A stretch of 36,281 nt of DNA from Microbacterium testaceum (GTDB taxonomy: Bacteria; Actinomycetota; Actinomycetes; Actinomycetales; Microbacteriaceae), in NCBI RefSeq assembly GCF_001476655.1, contig NZ_LDRT01000046.1, positions 1 through 36,281 on the forward strand, read 5' to 3'. Position numbers and translations under genes: made by a program. Below, one piece after another: positions 16,363-24,757 of this stretch. The notes beneath the pieces were generated by a model, which was given only the letters and a program-made list of their open reading frames with translations, did no database searches and was not told where the DNA came from. Within the stretch, counting starts at the first letter, position 1. Each line of letters starts with the position of its first letter.

Positions 16363-17679
16363 GTGACTGCGATCGCTTTCCTCATCGGCGTCCTCGTGCT
16401 CGTCGTGGGACTCGCCCTCTCGATCGCGCTGCATGAGATCGGCCACCTCCTCCCCGCCAAGATCTTCGGCGTGCGTGTCGGCCAGTACATGATCGGCTTC
16501 GGACCGACGCTGTGGTCCCGCCGGATCGGCGAGACGGAGTACGGGTTCAAGGCCCTGCCGCTCGGCGGCTTCATCTCCATGGCGGGCATGTATCCGCCCG
16601 CGCCGGAGGGCGAGGAGCCGTCGAAGCGACGCTCGCGCTTCTTCGCCACGATGGTGCAGGACGCGCGGGATGCCAACGCCGAGACGCTCATCGGCGGCGA
16701 CGATCGCGCGTTCTACCGGCTTCCCGTGTGGAAGCGCATCATCATCATGCTGGGCGGGCCGGCCATGAACCTCGTGCTCGCGGTGGTTCTCTTCACGATC
16801 GCGTTGAGCGGGATCGGCATCCAGCAGGGGACGACGACCGTCTCCTCGGTCTCGGAGTGCGTGATCCCGGCGAGCCAGCAACGCCAGGACTGCGAGCCGT
16901 CCGATCCGGTGGCCCCCGCGAAAGCTGCGGGCATGCAGCCGGGCGACACGATGATCTCGATCGACGGGACGCCGGTCTCGAACTTCAACGAAGCGGCGGC
17001 GATCATCCAGGCGTCGCCGGGCAAGGCCCTGTCGATGGTCATCGAGCGCAACGGACAAGAGCAGACCGTGCAGTTCACCCCCCAGTCGACCGACCGTGCC
17101 GTCACGGACGCCCAGGGCCGACCGGTGACGGATGCGTCGGGCGCACCCGAGTACGAGACCATCGGTTTCGCCGGCCTCCGCCCCCAGTTCGCCTTCGAGC
17201 CGCAGCCGATCTGGACGGGGATCGACGCGACGGGGCAGTACATCGGCCAGGTGGCGAACATCATGGCGCACCTGCCGGCGCGGATCTACGACGTCGCCGT
17301 CGACACGATCACCGGGCAGCCGCGCGACGCGAACAGCCCGATGAGCGTCGTCGGCGCGGGGCGGATGGCGGGCGAGATCGCCGCGGTGGACGCGCCCATC
17401 CTCGATCGTGTGCAGCAGATGATTCTGCTTGTCGGAGGCCTGAACATCGCCCTCTTCGCGTTCAACCTCATCCCGCTGCTCCCGCTCGACGGAGGGCACG
17501 TGGTCGTGGCGCTCTGGGACGGGCTGAAGAAGCTCATCGCGCGGGCCCGCGGCCGGATCGCGAAGCCCGTGGATGCCACCCGGCTGGTGCCCGTGACGTT
17601 CCTCGTCGTGATCCTGCTGGTGGGAATGGGCAGCGTGCTGTTCCTCGCGGACATCTTCAACCCGGTGAAGCTGCTGTAG
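16363..17679 (+). CDS. rseP: Site-2 intramembrane zinc metalloprotease (RseP/Rip1 family, M50)
   Basis: This membrane protease cuts anti-sigma factors or other single-pass proteins within the bilayer. The 438-residue protein has the zinc site HEIGH (residues 24-28) in the first membrane helix, the GFGPTLWS and ALPLGGFISMAGM signatures, and a PDZ domain around residues 185-225 (AAGMQPGDTMISIDGTPV). The last zinc ligand is in PLLPLDGGH (Asp376). A C-terminal membrane helix ends the protein. Start GTG 16363 follows TATCGT (16351-16356) by 6 nt, so a leaderless mRNA is likely. The target cannot be read from the sequence; the membrane partner of the sigma factor at 24754 is one candidate in this window. 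Confidence 0.95.
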   Translation: MTAIAFLIGVLVLVVGLALSIALHEIGHLLPAKIFGVRVGQYMIGFGPTLWSRRIGETEYGFKALPLGGFISMAGMYPPAPEGEEPSKRRSRFFATMVQDARDANAETLIGGDDRAFYRLPVWKRIIIMLGGPAMNLVLAVVLFTIALSGIGIQQGTTTVSSVSECVIPASQQRQDCEPSDPVAPAKAAGMQPGDTMISIDGTPVSNFNEAAAIIQASPGKALSMVIERNGQEQTVQFTPQSTDRAVTDAQGRPVTDASGAPEYETIGFAGLRPQFAFEPQPIWTGIDATGQYIGQVANIMAHLPARIYDVAVDTITGQPRDANSPMSVVGAGRMAGEIAAVDAPILDRVQQMILLVGGLNIALFAFNLIPLLPLDGGHVVVALWDGLKKLIARARGRIAKPVDATRLVPVTFLVVILLVGMGSVLFLADIFNPVKLL

Positions 17680-17684
17680 CGGGC

Positions 17685-17731
17685 TTCGACGGGCTCAGCC
17701 ACCGCGCGAAGTGGTCGCTGAGCCCGTCGAA
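17685..17731. repeat. Long palindrome between convergent rseP and trpEG (terminator or dispersed repeat)
   Basis: TTCGACGGGCTCAGC (17685-17699) is repeated as its perfect complement GCTGAGCCCGTCGAA (17717-17731), and the stem continues as ACC/GGT after one mismatch. It lies between two convergent stops, so it can end both transcripts. From general knowledge, TTCGAC...GCTCAG palindromes of this kind are dispersed in many high-GC genomes. Only one copy is visible here. Confidence 0.7.
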
Positions 17732-17742
17732 CGGACGGTGCG

Positions 17743-19680
17743 TCAGAGCACGTGGGCGATCAGCCGCTCCAGCGTCCGCATGCCGTCACGCGACAGGATC
17801 GACTCGAGGTGGCCCTGGACGCTCGCGTAGCCGGGGCCGCGCAGGGCGTAGACGTCGCCGGTCTCGGCATCCGCGGCGACATCGGTCACGACCTCGGCCG
17901 CCGCGGATCCCGCGCCGACCGTCATGCCCCGCCGCGTGTCGCCCGGTGCCACCCGCGCCGTGAAGGTGTTGTAGAAGCCGATCGAGGCCGGCTCGCCGAA
18001 GACGTCGACGGTCTTCTGCAGGCCCTGGTGCGGGTGGGCGAGGGGCTGCAGGTCGATCCCGAGAGAGTCGGCGAGAATCTGGTGGCTCAGGCACACCGCC
18101 AGCAGCGGAGCGCCCGCCGCGCGGCGGCGACCGACGACGTGGCGCATCGCCTCCATGCGCGGACTGTCGTCGCGCGGGTCGCCGGGGCCGGGGCCCGAGA
18201 CGACGAGATCGGCGGCGTCGAGTTCGGCATCCGTGACCTCGGACCAGTGCACGATGCGGGTGTCGAGGCCGAGGTGGCGCAGCTGGTGCGCGAGCATCGT
18301 GGTGAAACGGTCCTCGGCATCCACGACGAGCGCCGTGCGCCCGGCGAAGGGACCCGAGCCGTCGGGGTCCTGCGGGTTCATCCAGAACGGTGCGAGACGG
18401 TCGTTGCGGGATGCCAGGAGCTCGGCGATCGCGGGATCCTCGTCGAGCGGGAGCCGCGGGGCGGTCGGCGCGTCGGGGTCGGCGGAGGGCGGAGCCGCCG
18501 GTGCGTCGCGGGGGATCGCACCGATCGCCCCGAGGACGCCCGCGGCCTTGCCGTGCGTCTCGCCGACCTCTCCGTCCGGCTCGGAATGACGCACGAGCGT
18601 CGCGCCGACGGGAACGCGCAGGCGTCCGTCGACGAGGTATGCCGTGCGGATGAGGATCGGCGCGTCGAGGTCGTGCGCGGGGCCCTCGGTCGCGCCGTTC
18701 GGGGTGAACAGGGCGGCGACGCCGGAGTAGTAGCCGCGCGGGGTCGTTTCGTGTCGCGCGATGACCGTGCAGGCGTTCTGCATGGGGGAGCCGGTGACGG
18801 TGGGGGCGAACATCGTCTCGCGCAGGATGTCGCGCGGGTCGAGGTCGCTGCGTCCGCGCAGCATGTACTCGGTGTGGGTCAGGCGCGACATCACCTTGAG
18901 GTGCGGGCCGGTGATGCGTCCGCCGTCGCTGCAGACGGCGCTCATCATCTTCAGCTCCTCGTCGACGACCATGAAGAGTTCCTCGGTCTCCTTGGTCGAG
19001 CGCAGGAACTCGGCGAGCGTTTCGGCCGTCGCGCCGCCCGCCGGGTGGCGGAAGGTGCCCGAGATGGGGTTCATCGTCACGATGCCCGCCTTGGCGCTCA
19101 CGTGCGCCTCGGGGCTCGCGCCGACGGCGATGTGCCCGTCGGTGACCACCGCGAAGGTCCAGTACGCGCCCTTCTCGTGTTCGAGCAGGGCGCGGAACCA
19201 CGTCAGAGCGGCCACCCGTGGGTCGACGTCGACTCCGGCGACGAAGTCTCTGCGGATGACGAAGTTCGCCCCCTCGCCCCTCCCGATCTCGTCGGCGATC
19301 ACCCGACGCACGATGTCGGCGTACTCCTTGTCGGCGATGTCGAAGCCCGCGTCCGCGAGCGGCACCGGCGAGGAGGGAAGGGATGCCATGGCCGCCGCGC
19401 GATCCAGTGAGACACGCTCGTCCACCACGAGGCAGCGCAGCGGTGCCCCGTCGTCGTGGCAGACGAAGCCGCGCTCGCGCACCTGCCGGAACGGCACGAG
19501 CGCGAGGACTTCGCGCGCGGTGCCGGTGGCATCCGTCAGAGGGATGTCGCTCAGCAGATCGACGTCGACGACGTCACCGGTGAGGACCTCGACCGTCGCG
19601 CCGTCGCGCGCGATCAACGCGAACGGGGCGGAGCCGTCGAGGAGGTCGGAGATCAAGGAGGAGGGGTCGGGCCCGGTCAT
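17743..19680 (-). CDS. trpEG: Anthranilate synthase, fused TrpE-TrpG (PhzE-like architecture)
   Basis: The fusion makes anthranilate from chorismate and glutamine, the first step to tryptophan. Residues 1 to about 385 are the chorismate-binding half, with GEGANFVIRRDF, MNPISGTFRHPAGG, EELKMMSAVCSDGG, TVTGSPMQNA and GYYSGVAALF. Residues from about 448 to 645 are a glutamine amidotransferase with GPGPGDP, nucleophile Cys530 (AVCLSHQIL) and the His624/Glu626 pair in VQGHLES, where VQFHPES is more usual. The layout also fits PhzE, which makes 2-amino-2-deoxyisochorismate. The Trp-codon attenuator upstream argues for a tryptophan role. The ATG at 19680 is used because it lies after the terminator; open frame upstream runs through the leader. 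Confidence 0.88.
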   Translation of the reverse strand: MTGPDPSSLISDLLDGSAPFALIARDGATVEVLTGDVVDVDLLSDIPLTDATGTAREVLALVPFRQVRERGFVCHDDGAPLRCLVVDERVSLDRAAAMASLPSSPVPLADAGFDIADKEYADIVRRVIADEIGRGEGANFVIRRDFVAGVDVDPRVAALTWFRALLEHEKGAYWTFAVVTDGHIAVGASPEAHVSAKAGIVTMNPISGTFRHPAGGATAETLAEFLRSTKETEELFMVVDEELKMMSAVCSDGGRITGPHLKVMSRLTHTEYMLRGRSDLDPRDILRETMFAPTVTGSPMQNACTVIARHETTPRGYYSGVAALFTPNGATEGPAHDLDAPILIRTAYLVDGRLRVPVGATLVRHSEPDGEVGETHGKAAGVLGAIGAIPRDAPAAPPSADPDAPTAPRLPLDEDPAIAELLASRNDRLAPFWMNPQDPDGSGPFAGRTALVVDAEDRFTTMLAHQLRHLGLDTRIVHWSEVTDAELDAADLVVSGPGPGDPRDDSPRMEAMRHVVGRRRAAGAPLLAVCLSHQILADSLGIDLQPLAHPHQGLQKTVDVFGEPASIGFYNTFTARVAPGDTRRGMTVGAGSAAAEVVTDVAADAETGDVYALRGPGYASVQGHLESILSRDGMRTLERLIAHVL

Positions 19681-19734
19681 CGAGGTGTTCTTTCGTCTCT
19701 GAGTGAGGGTCCACAGCGGCCGCCGAAAACACGA

Positions 19735-19768
19735 AGACCGCCCGGATTCCCCAGGGGGAGGGCGGTCT
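19735..19768 (-). terminator. Attenuator terminator hairpin (3:4) of the trp leader
   Basis: Read on the minus strand, AGACCGCCC (19768-19760) pairs perfectly with GGGCGGTCT (19743-19735), followed by TCGTGTTTTC, a weak T-rich tail. The structure is 55 nt upstream of the anthranilate synthase start and directly after the leader peptide. It is a regulated terminator, not the end of an upstream gene, because ispG diverges from here. Confidence 0.85.
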
Positions 19769-19798
19769 GTTGCATGCGTGCGCACCGCCTAGACGGTG
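19760..19798 (-). promoter_or_regulatory. Antiterminator and pause hairpins of the trp attenuator
   Basis: Minus-strand CACCG (19798-19794) can pair with CGGTG (19787-19783), the 1:2 hairpin, which overlaps the end of the leader peptide. GGCGGT (19789-19784) can instead pair with ACCGCC (19766-19761), the 2:3 antiterminator, which takes up the 5' arm of the terminator. The pairings are mutually exclusive. A ribosome stalled at the tandem Trp codons would cover segment 1 and free segment 2 to form the antiterminator. Confidence 0.8.
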
Positions 19799-19824
19799 GG
19801 CCACCAGGATGTGTGCGCGCGCAT
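19789..19824 (-). CDS. trpL: Tryptophan leader peptide
   Basis: An 11-codon frame, MRAHTSWWPTV then TAG, has two adjacent Trp codons at positions 7 and 8. It lies just before the mutually exclusive hairpins that precede the anthranilate synthase gene. Trp is rare, so tandem codons in so short a frame are diagnostic of ribosome-mediated attenuation. The known actinobacterial trp leaders have the same design. TAAGTT (complement of 19832-19837) ends 7 nt before the ATG, so the leader mRNA probably begins at or beside the start codon. It is too short for ordinary gene finders. Confidence 0.85.
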   Translation of the reverse strand: MRAHTSWWPTV

Positions 19825-19888
19825 GGCGCTGAACTTACCACAGGCCGTCTTCAGCCCCCGCGCGGGTACGGCGGCGTAGGCTGAGGCC

Positions 19889-21040
<1,152 letters not shown>

Positions 21041-21051
21041 TCGAGGCATCG

Positions 21052-21081
21052 CGTGGTCCGCGCGATCGGAAGTGGACCACG
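21052..21081. promoter_or_regulatory. Inverted repeat between ispG and the BenE-like transporter
   Basis: CGTGGTCC (21052-21059) and GGACCACG (21074-21081) are perfect 8-bp complements 14 nt apart. They lie after the ispG stop and before the TAGCGT -10 (21092-21097) of the next gene. It could be a terminator for ispG or an operator for the transporter; spacing and lack of a T-tract leave both open. Confidence 0.4.
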
Positions 21082-21107
21082 GCCGTTCCGATAGCGTCGG
21101 GAGTCTC

Positions 21108-22292
21108 ATGACCGAGACTCCGAACGCCTCCCTCGCCCGACCGCTCATCGCCGGGGTCGTCACCGCTCTCGTCGGTTTCACCAGCACGTTCGCCGTGGTG
21201 CTCACCGGCCTGCGCTCCGTGGGCGCGACGCCCGAGCAGGCGGCGAGCGGCCTGCTCGCGATCACGCTCATGGTCGGGATCGGCTGCATCCTTCTCGCCG
21301 CGCGCTACCGGATGCCGATCACGATCGCGTGGTCGACCCCCGGTGTCGCGCTGCTCGCCGCGACCGGAGCCGTCGAGGGCGGATGGCCCGCGGTCGTGGG
21401 AGGTTTCCTCGTGTCGGGCGCGCTCATCCTGTGCACCGCGCTGTTCCCTCCGCTGGGGGCCCTGATCGCGCGCATCCCGCCGTCGATCGCGCAGGCGATG
21501 CTCGCGGGCGTCCTGTTCCCGCTCTGCGTCCAGCCGTTCCTCGGTCTCGTCGCCGACCCGTGGGGCGTGGCACCGGTGCTGATCGTCTGGCTCGTGGCAT
21601 CCCGTCTGCTCCCGCGGTGGGCCGTCCCGCTCGCGTTCGTCGCGGCCATCGTCGTGGTCGCCGTGTCGTTGGCGCGCACGGGAGCGGACCTGGATGCCGC
21701 GAGCCTCGTGCCGCAGCTGGCTTTCACCGCCCCGACGCTGACGGTGGGGTCGGTCGTCGGGATCGCCCTGCCCCTGTTCGTGGTGACGATGGCGTCGCAG
21801 AACGTGCCCGGGTTCGCGGTCATGCGGAGCCTCGGCTACACGATCCCGTGGCGTCCGGCGATGCTCGTGACCGGTGCGGGCTCGATGCTGGCGGCCACCG
21901 CCGGAGGACACGCGATCAACCTCGGCGCGATCAGCGCGGCCATCGCGGCAGGTCCCGACTCGCACCCCGACCCGAAGCGGCGCTGGGTGGCGGGCGTCTC
22001 GGCCGGGGGCACCTACCTCGTTCTCGGGGCGCTGTCGGCGGCGTTCGCAGGCATCGTGCTGCTCGCCCCGGCCGGAGTCATCCCGGCCGTCGCGGGCGTG
22101 GCGCTCTTCGCGGCCTTCGGCTCCGCCGTGCAGCAGGCGATCGACGATCCGGGCGAGCGGACCCCGGCCGTCGTGACCTTCCTCATCGCGGCATCCGGAA
22201 TCGCGATCGCGGGCGTCAGCGCAGCATTCTGGGCGCTGGTGGCGGGGCTCCTCGTGCGGGCGGTCCTGCACCTCGGGCGGCGCTCCGCCTGA
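21108..22292 (+). CDS. BenE-family benzoate/proton symporter-like transporter
   Basis: The 394-residue protein is almost entirely hydrophobic, with about eleven to twelve membrane segments. It opens with the BenE signature region PLIAGVVTALVGFTSTFAVVLTGL (read as LIAGVVTALVGF and TSTFAVVLTGL) and carries MASQNVPGFAVMRSLGY and GGHAINLGAISAAIAAGPD. BenE members import benzoate or similar aromatic acids with protons. No aromatic catabolic gene is present nearby, so the substrate here is unproven. The ATG at 21108 has GGGAG upstream and a TAGCGT box 10 nt away. It is convergent with pcp, with only 10 nt between the stops. Confidence 0.82.
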   Translation: MTETPNASLARPLIAGVVTALVGFTSTFAVVLTGLRSVGATPEQAASGLLAITLMVGIGCILLAARYRMPITIAWSTPGVALLAATGAVEGGWPAVVGGFLVSGALILCTALFPPLGALIARIPPSIAQAMLAGVLFPLCVQPFLGLVADPWGVAPVLIVWLVASRLLPRWAVPLAFVAAIVVVAVSLARTGADLDAASLVPQLAFTAPTLTVGSVVGIALPLFVVTMASQNVPGFAVMRSLGYTIPWRPAMLVTGAGSMLAATAGGHAINLGAISAAIAAGPDSHPDPKRRWVAGVSAGGTYLVLGALSAAFAGIVLLAPAGVIPAVAGVALFAAFGSAVQQAIDDPGERTPAVVTFLIAASGIAIAGVSAAFWALVAGLLVRAVLHLGRRSA

Positions 22293-22302
22293 GGTCGCGC
22301 CG

Positions 22303-22935
22303 TCAGTGGAGGGTGCCGCCCGGGGTGGCGGGGTCGTCGCGCACGTCGAGGGCGGTGCGCACGGTGAGCTCGAGGGCGCGGACGATGTCGTCGAGGGGGA
22401 GGGATGCCGCGCCCTCGGGGGCGCTCTCGCGCGCGGAGGGCACGTGCACGAAGCCGGCGCGCACCCCCGGCGCGGCGGCATCCAGGGCGGTGTACATCAC
22501 GTGGTTGCACACGAACGTGCCCGCCGAGTGCGACACCGCGGCGGGGATGCCGGCGTCGCTCAGCGCCGCCGCGATCGCCTTGACGGGCAGGGTCGCGAAG
22601 TAGGCGGCCTGGCCTCCCTCGACCACGGGGCGGTCGACGGGCTGTGCGCCGTCGTTGTCGGGGATGCGGGCATCGGCGAGGTTGATCGCCACTCGCTCCG
22701 GGGTGACCTGCGCGCGTCCGCCCGCGAGGCCCGTGGCGATCACCACGTCGGGGCGGTGCTCGGCGAGAAGCTGCCGGACTCTCGCCGCCGCCGCATCGAA
22801 GGCCACCGGGAGCACCTCGACGATCAGTCGTTCGGTGCCGGTCCAGCGCTCCTCGACGGCGCGGACGGCATCGCCCGACGGATTCGTGGCGTCGCCGGCG
22901 AACGGCTCGAACCCGGTGAGGAGGACGGTCGTCAT
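22303..22935 (-). CDS. pcp: Pyroglutamyl-peptidase I
   Basis: This cytosolic cysteine peptidase (family C15) removes N-terminal pyroglutamate from peptides. The 210-residue product starts with the family sequence VLLTGFEPFAG and has the catalytic triad in place: Glu80 (TPERVAINLADARIPDN), Cys143 (SHSAGTFVCNHVMY) and His164 (GFVHVP). The ATG at 22935 is chosen over the in-frame GTG at 22938 because TAGCCT (complement of 22942-22947) ends exactly 6 nt before it. That is the leaderless spacing seen repeatedly in this window. Confidence 0.93.
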   Translation of the reverse strand: MTTVLLTGFEPFAGDATNPSGDAVRAVEERWTGTERLIVEVLPVAFDAAAARVRQLLAEHRPDVVIATGLAGGRAQVTPERVAINLADARIPDNDGAQPVDRPVVEGGQAAYFATLPVKAIAAALSDAGIPAAVSHSAGTFVCNHVMYTALDAAAPGVRAGFVHVPSARESAPEGAASLPLDDIVRALELTVRTALDVRDDPATPGGTLH

Positions 22936-22962
22936 CACTCCAGGCTATGTCGGGTGGTGGGT

Positions 22963-23262
22963 TCAGGCGCGGACGGGGACCTTCGCTCCCGCTTCGCGTC
23001 GCGCGAGGTCTTCCACCCCGGCGAGCCAGCGGGCGCGCGTGCGGTCATCCGCGGAGCGGACGGAGGGGAAGCGCGTCGTGCGCACGCTCGGGATGCCGCA
23101 GAACTTCAGCGTCTGATTGCGGACCTGGCGCACGGCGGGGTCCCCCGTCCACCGGAGGAACCAGGTGGGGGAATCGCTCGTCAGGAGGAGACGCCCGGTG
23201 CGGGCGGGGAGGAGTCCTTCCGGCAGCCCGTTGGGGCGGTAGCGCGGCGGAGTGAACCGCCC
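22963..23262 (-). pseudogene. 5'-truncated NAD(P)H dehydrogenase (flavodoxin-2 fold) remnant
   Basis: About 99 codons in the frame ending at 22963 match, by recognition, the C-terminal half of flavodoxin-like NAD(P)H oxidoreductases (KefF/quinone reductase class). The signs are RYRPNGLPEGLLPARTGRLL, DSPTWFLRW, QVRNQTLKFCGI and VRTTRFPSVRS, in the family order. The N-terminal flavin-binding half is missing. The similarity ends exactly where the upstream metallopeptidase-like gene stops (23265), so the 5' half was probably lost by deletion. No start codon or ribosome-binding site serves the fragment. The larger open frame upstream is a shadow of the neighbour. Confidence 0.65.
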
Positions 23263-23264
23263 GG

Positions 23265-24101
23265 TCAGCCCAGGTCGAACTCGGCGCGGAGGCGCTCGCG
23301 GATGAGGACGTAGGGCGGGTACTCGCGGAAGAAGCGGAGCTTGTCGGCCACGGCCCCGCCGTCGGTCGGCTCGTCCTCCATCACGTAGGCCGTGAAGCTC
23401 TCGGCGAAGTCCTCGGCGACGTTGGTCGCGGCGTACGCATCGACGAAGTCGTCCTCGTGGGCGGCGTAGAACGCGTCGGCCACATCGACGTCGACGTTGT
23501 CGGCATCCGGTGCGTCGGTGTAAGCGCTCCAGAACCGGTCGGAGAACGCGAGCAGGGCCGTCTCGGGCAACAGGCACCCCTGGCCGGTCCAGATCGTGTC
23601 GCAGGTGTCGGTGTAGGAGTCGACCGAATCCGGTCCGAGGCTCAGGACGTGCGCGTACTCGTGCACGAGCGTGCCCAACCAGAGCTCGTCGTCGTCGGAG
23701 TACGCGACGTTGGCGGCGAACGTCCAGTACTCGGGTGCGGTGTCACGCGCCACCCACGCCAGGGTGTCGCTGGAAGGGTCGTCGCCCACCTCGAGCCGGC
23801 TGATCCGGGTCGCCGCGACGCGCGGCGTGAACACGCGTTCGATCTCGGCCCAGACCGCGGCTGCCTCGGCACTCGGCGAGGGGGACAGGATGCCGTCGGC
23901 CCCGACCTCGTAGACCTCGGTGACGCGGAAGTCGTCGTCGACCGCGGACGGGTCGTCGAGCGGAGAGGTCCCTCCGCTGAACGAGGCGGACGCGTCGGCC
24001 AGCTGCACCGACCACACGACGAGGCCGACCGCGCTCCAGAAGACCACGCCGAGCACGAGCGCGACGCCGCTCGCGATCACGGCGATCCATCGGGGTTGCA
24101 C
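23265..24101 (-). CDS. Membrane-anchored putative zinc metallopeptidase (HEYAH)
   Basis: The 278-residue product has one N-terminal membrane segment (about residues 6-31, ending VGLVVWSVQL) and a predicted extracellular domain. It contains GTLVHEYAHVLSL with HExxH at 147-151 and a downstream EDFAESF (230-236) that could give a third, glutamate ligand as in gluzincin-type folds. Two Cys (167, 176) flank a loop, CDTIWTGQGC. I do not recognise a named family. The GTG at 24101 follows TAAGGT (complement of 24108-24113) by 6 nt. Peptidase activity and substrates are inferred from the motif only. Confidence 0.72.
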   Translation of the reverse strand: MQPRWIAVIASGVALVLGVVFWSAVGLVVWSVQLADASASFSGGTSPLDDPSAVDDDFRVTEVYEVGADGILSPSPSAEAAAVWAEIERVFTPRVAATRISRLEVGDDPSSDTLAWVARDTAPEYWTFAANVAYSDDDELWLGTLVHEYAHVLSLGPDSVDSYTDTCDTIWTGQGCLLPETALLAFSDRFWSAYTDAPDADNVDVDVADAFYAAHEDDFVDAYAATNVAEDFAESFTAYVMEDEPTDGGAVADKLRFFREYPPYVLIRERLRAEFDLG

Positions 24102-24229
24102 GCCCTCACCTTAGGGTCACATGGCCGATCGGGTATCTCCCGTGCGCGAGGGTGAATGCCGTTATCGACCTGTGACCCAACTGGCGTCGATTCCGGGAAC
24201 TTCTGGCGTGATCGCGGACACTACGGGGT
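24102..24229. promoter_or_regulatory. Divergent intergenic region between the metallopeptidase-like gene and the ECF sigma gene
   Basis: GGGTCAC (24114-24120) and GTGACCC (24172-24178) are perfect inverted 7-mers 51 nt apart, each near one promoter. GGAAC (24196-24200) is followed after 16 nt by GAC, resembling the GGAAC -35 of ECF-type promoters; autoregulation of the sigma gene is therefore possible. These are motif matches of modest strength. Confidence 0.35.
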
Positions 24230-24757
24230 GTGGAAGATGACGACGCCGGGCTGTGGGCTCGGGTACTCAGGGGCGATGAGCTGGCGTTGGCGGCTTTGTT
24301 CGATCGGTATGACGCGCGGCTGTTCCGTCATGCGTCGCGGTTGCTGACGCATCGGGAGGATGCGAAGGATGCCGTGACGGTGGCGTTCTTCGAGTTGTGG
24401 CGGAAGCGGGCGTCTGTGCGTCTGGTGCAGGGGTCGCCGTTGCCGTGGTTGTTGAACACGGTGGCGCATTGCGCGCGGAATCTGGAGCGGTCGGGGCGGC
24501 GGTATCGGGCGTTGCTGGACCGGACCCCCATCGCTGAACCGGTGCACCGCGATCACGAGGAGAGCGGCGTGTTGAACTCGCTTCGGAAGCTCCCCGAGCG
24601 GGAGCAGGCGGTCGTGGTGCTGTCGGTGTTGGAGGGGTACTCCGAGCGCGAGGTCGCGCAGGCGCTGGGAATCCCGGCGGGAACGGTGAAGTCACGGCTC
24701 GCCCGCGCGAAGACGAAGCTCCGCGACGACCTGGCAGGGGAAGGGGTGCAGGCATGA
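24230..24757 (+). CDS. ECF-type RNA polymerase sigma factor
   Basis: The 175-residue product has sigma region 2 (LAALFDRYDARLFRHASRLL to AVTVAFFELWRKR, about residues 20-62) and region 4 with its helix-turn-helix (YSEREVAQALGIPAGTVKSRLARAKTKLRDDL, read across residues 138-169). Regions 1.1 and 3 are absent, as in extracytoplasmic-function sigma factors. The GTG at 24230 is used. The stop overlaps the next start in an ATGA junction, so the downstream membrane protein is its coupled partner. Codon use in the first half is T-rich (many TTG, CGT and CGG), unlike neighbours, suggesting acquisition. A 156-bp copy of its 5' end, about 97% identical, lies 1.8 kb downstream. Confidence 0.92.
   Translation: MEDDDAGLWARVLRGDELALAALFDRYDARLFRHASRLLTHREDAKDAVTVAFFELWRKRASVRLVQGSPLPWLLNTVAHCARNLERSGRRYRALLDRTPIAEPVHRDHEESGVLNSLRKLPEREQAVVVLSVLEGYSEREVAQALGIPAGTVKSRLARAKTKLRDDLAGEGVQA

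Noticed and set aside
16276..17499. Extension of the Mur ligase frame upstream to 17499
   Set aside because: The extension lies antisense to rseP. Mur-ligase similarity begins near 16275, where two ATG codons are available.
19574..19804. A 76-codon minus-strand frame overlapping the trp leader
   Set aside because: It runs through the attenuator terminator and into the anthranilate synthase in another frame. The 11-codon leader explains the site better.
22963..23577. A full 204-residue protein from the frame that contains the oxidoreductase remnant
   Set aside because: The first 105 residues are an Arg-rich shadow of the HEYAH gene. Only the last 99 residues resemble a real protein.
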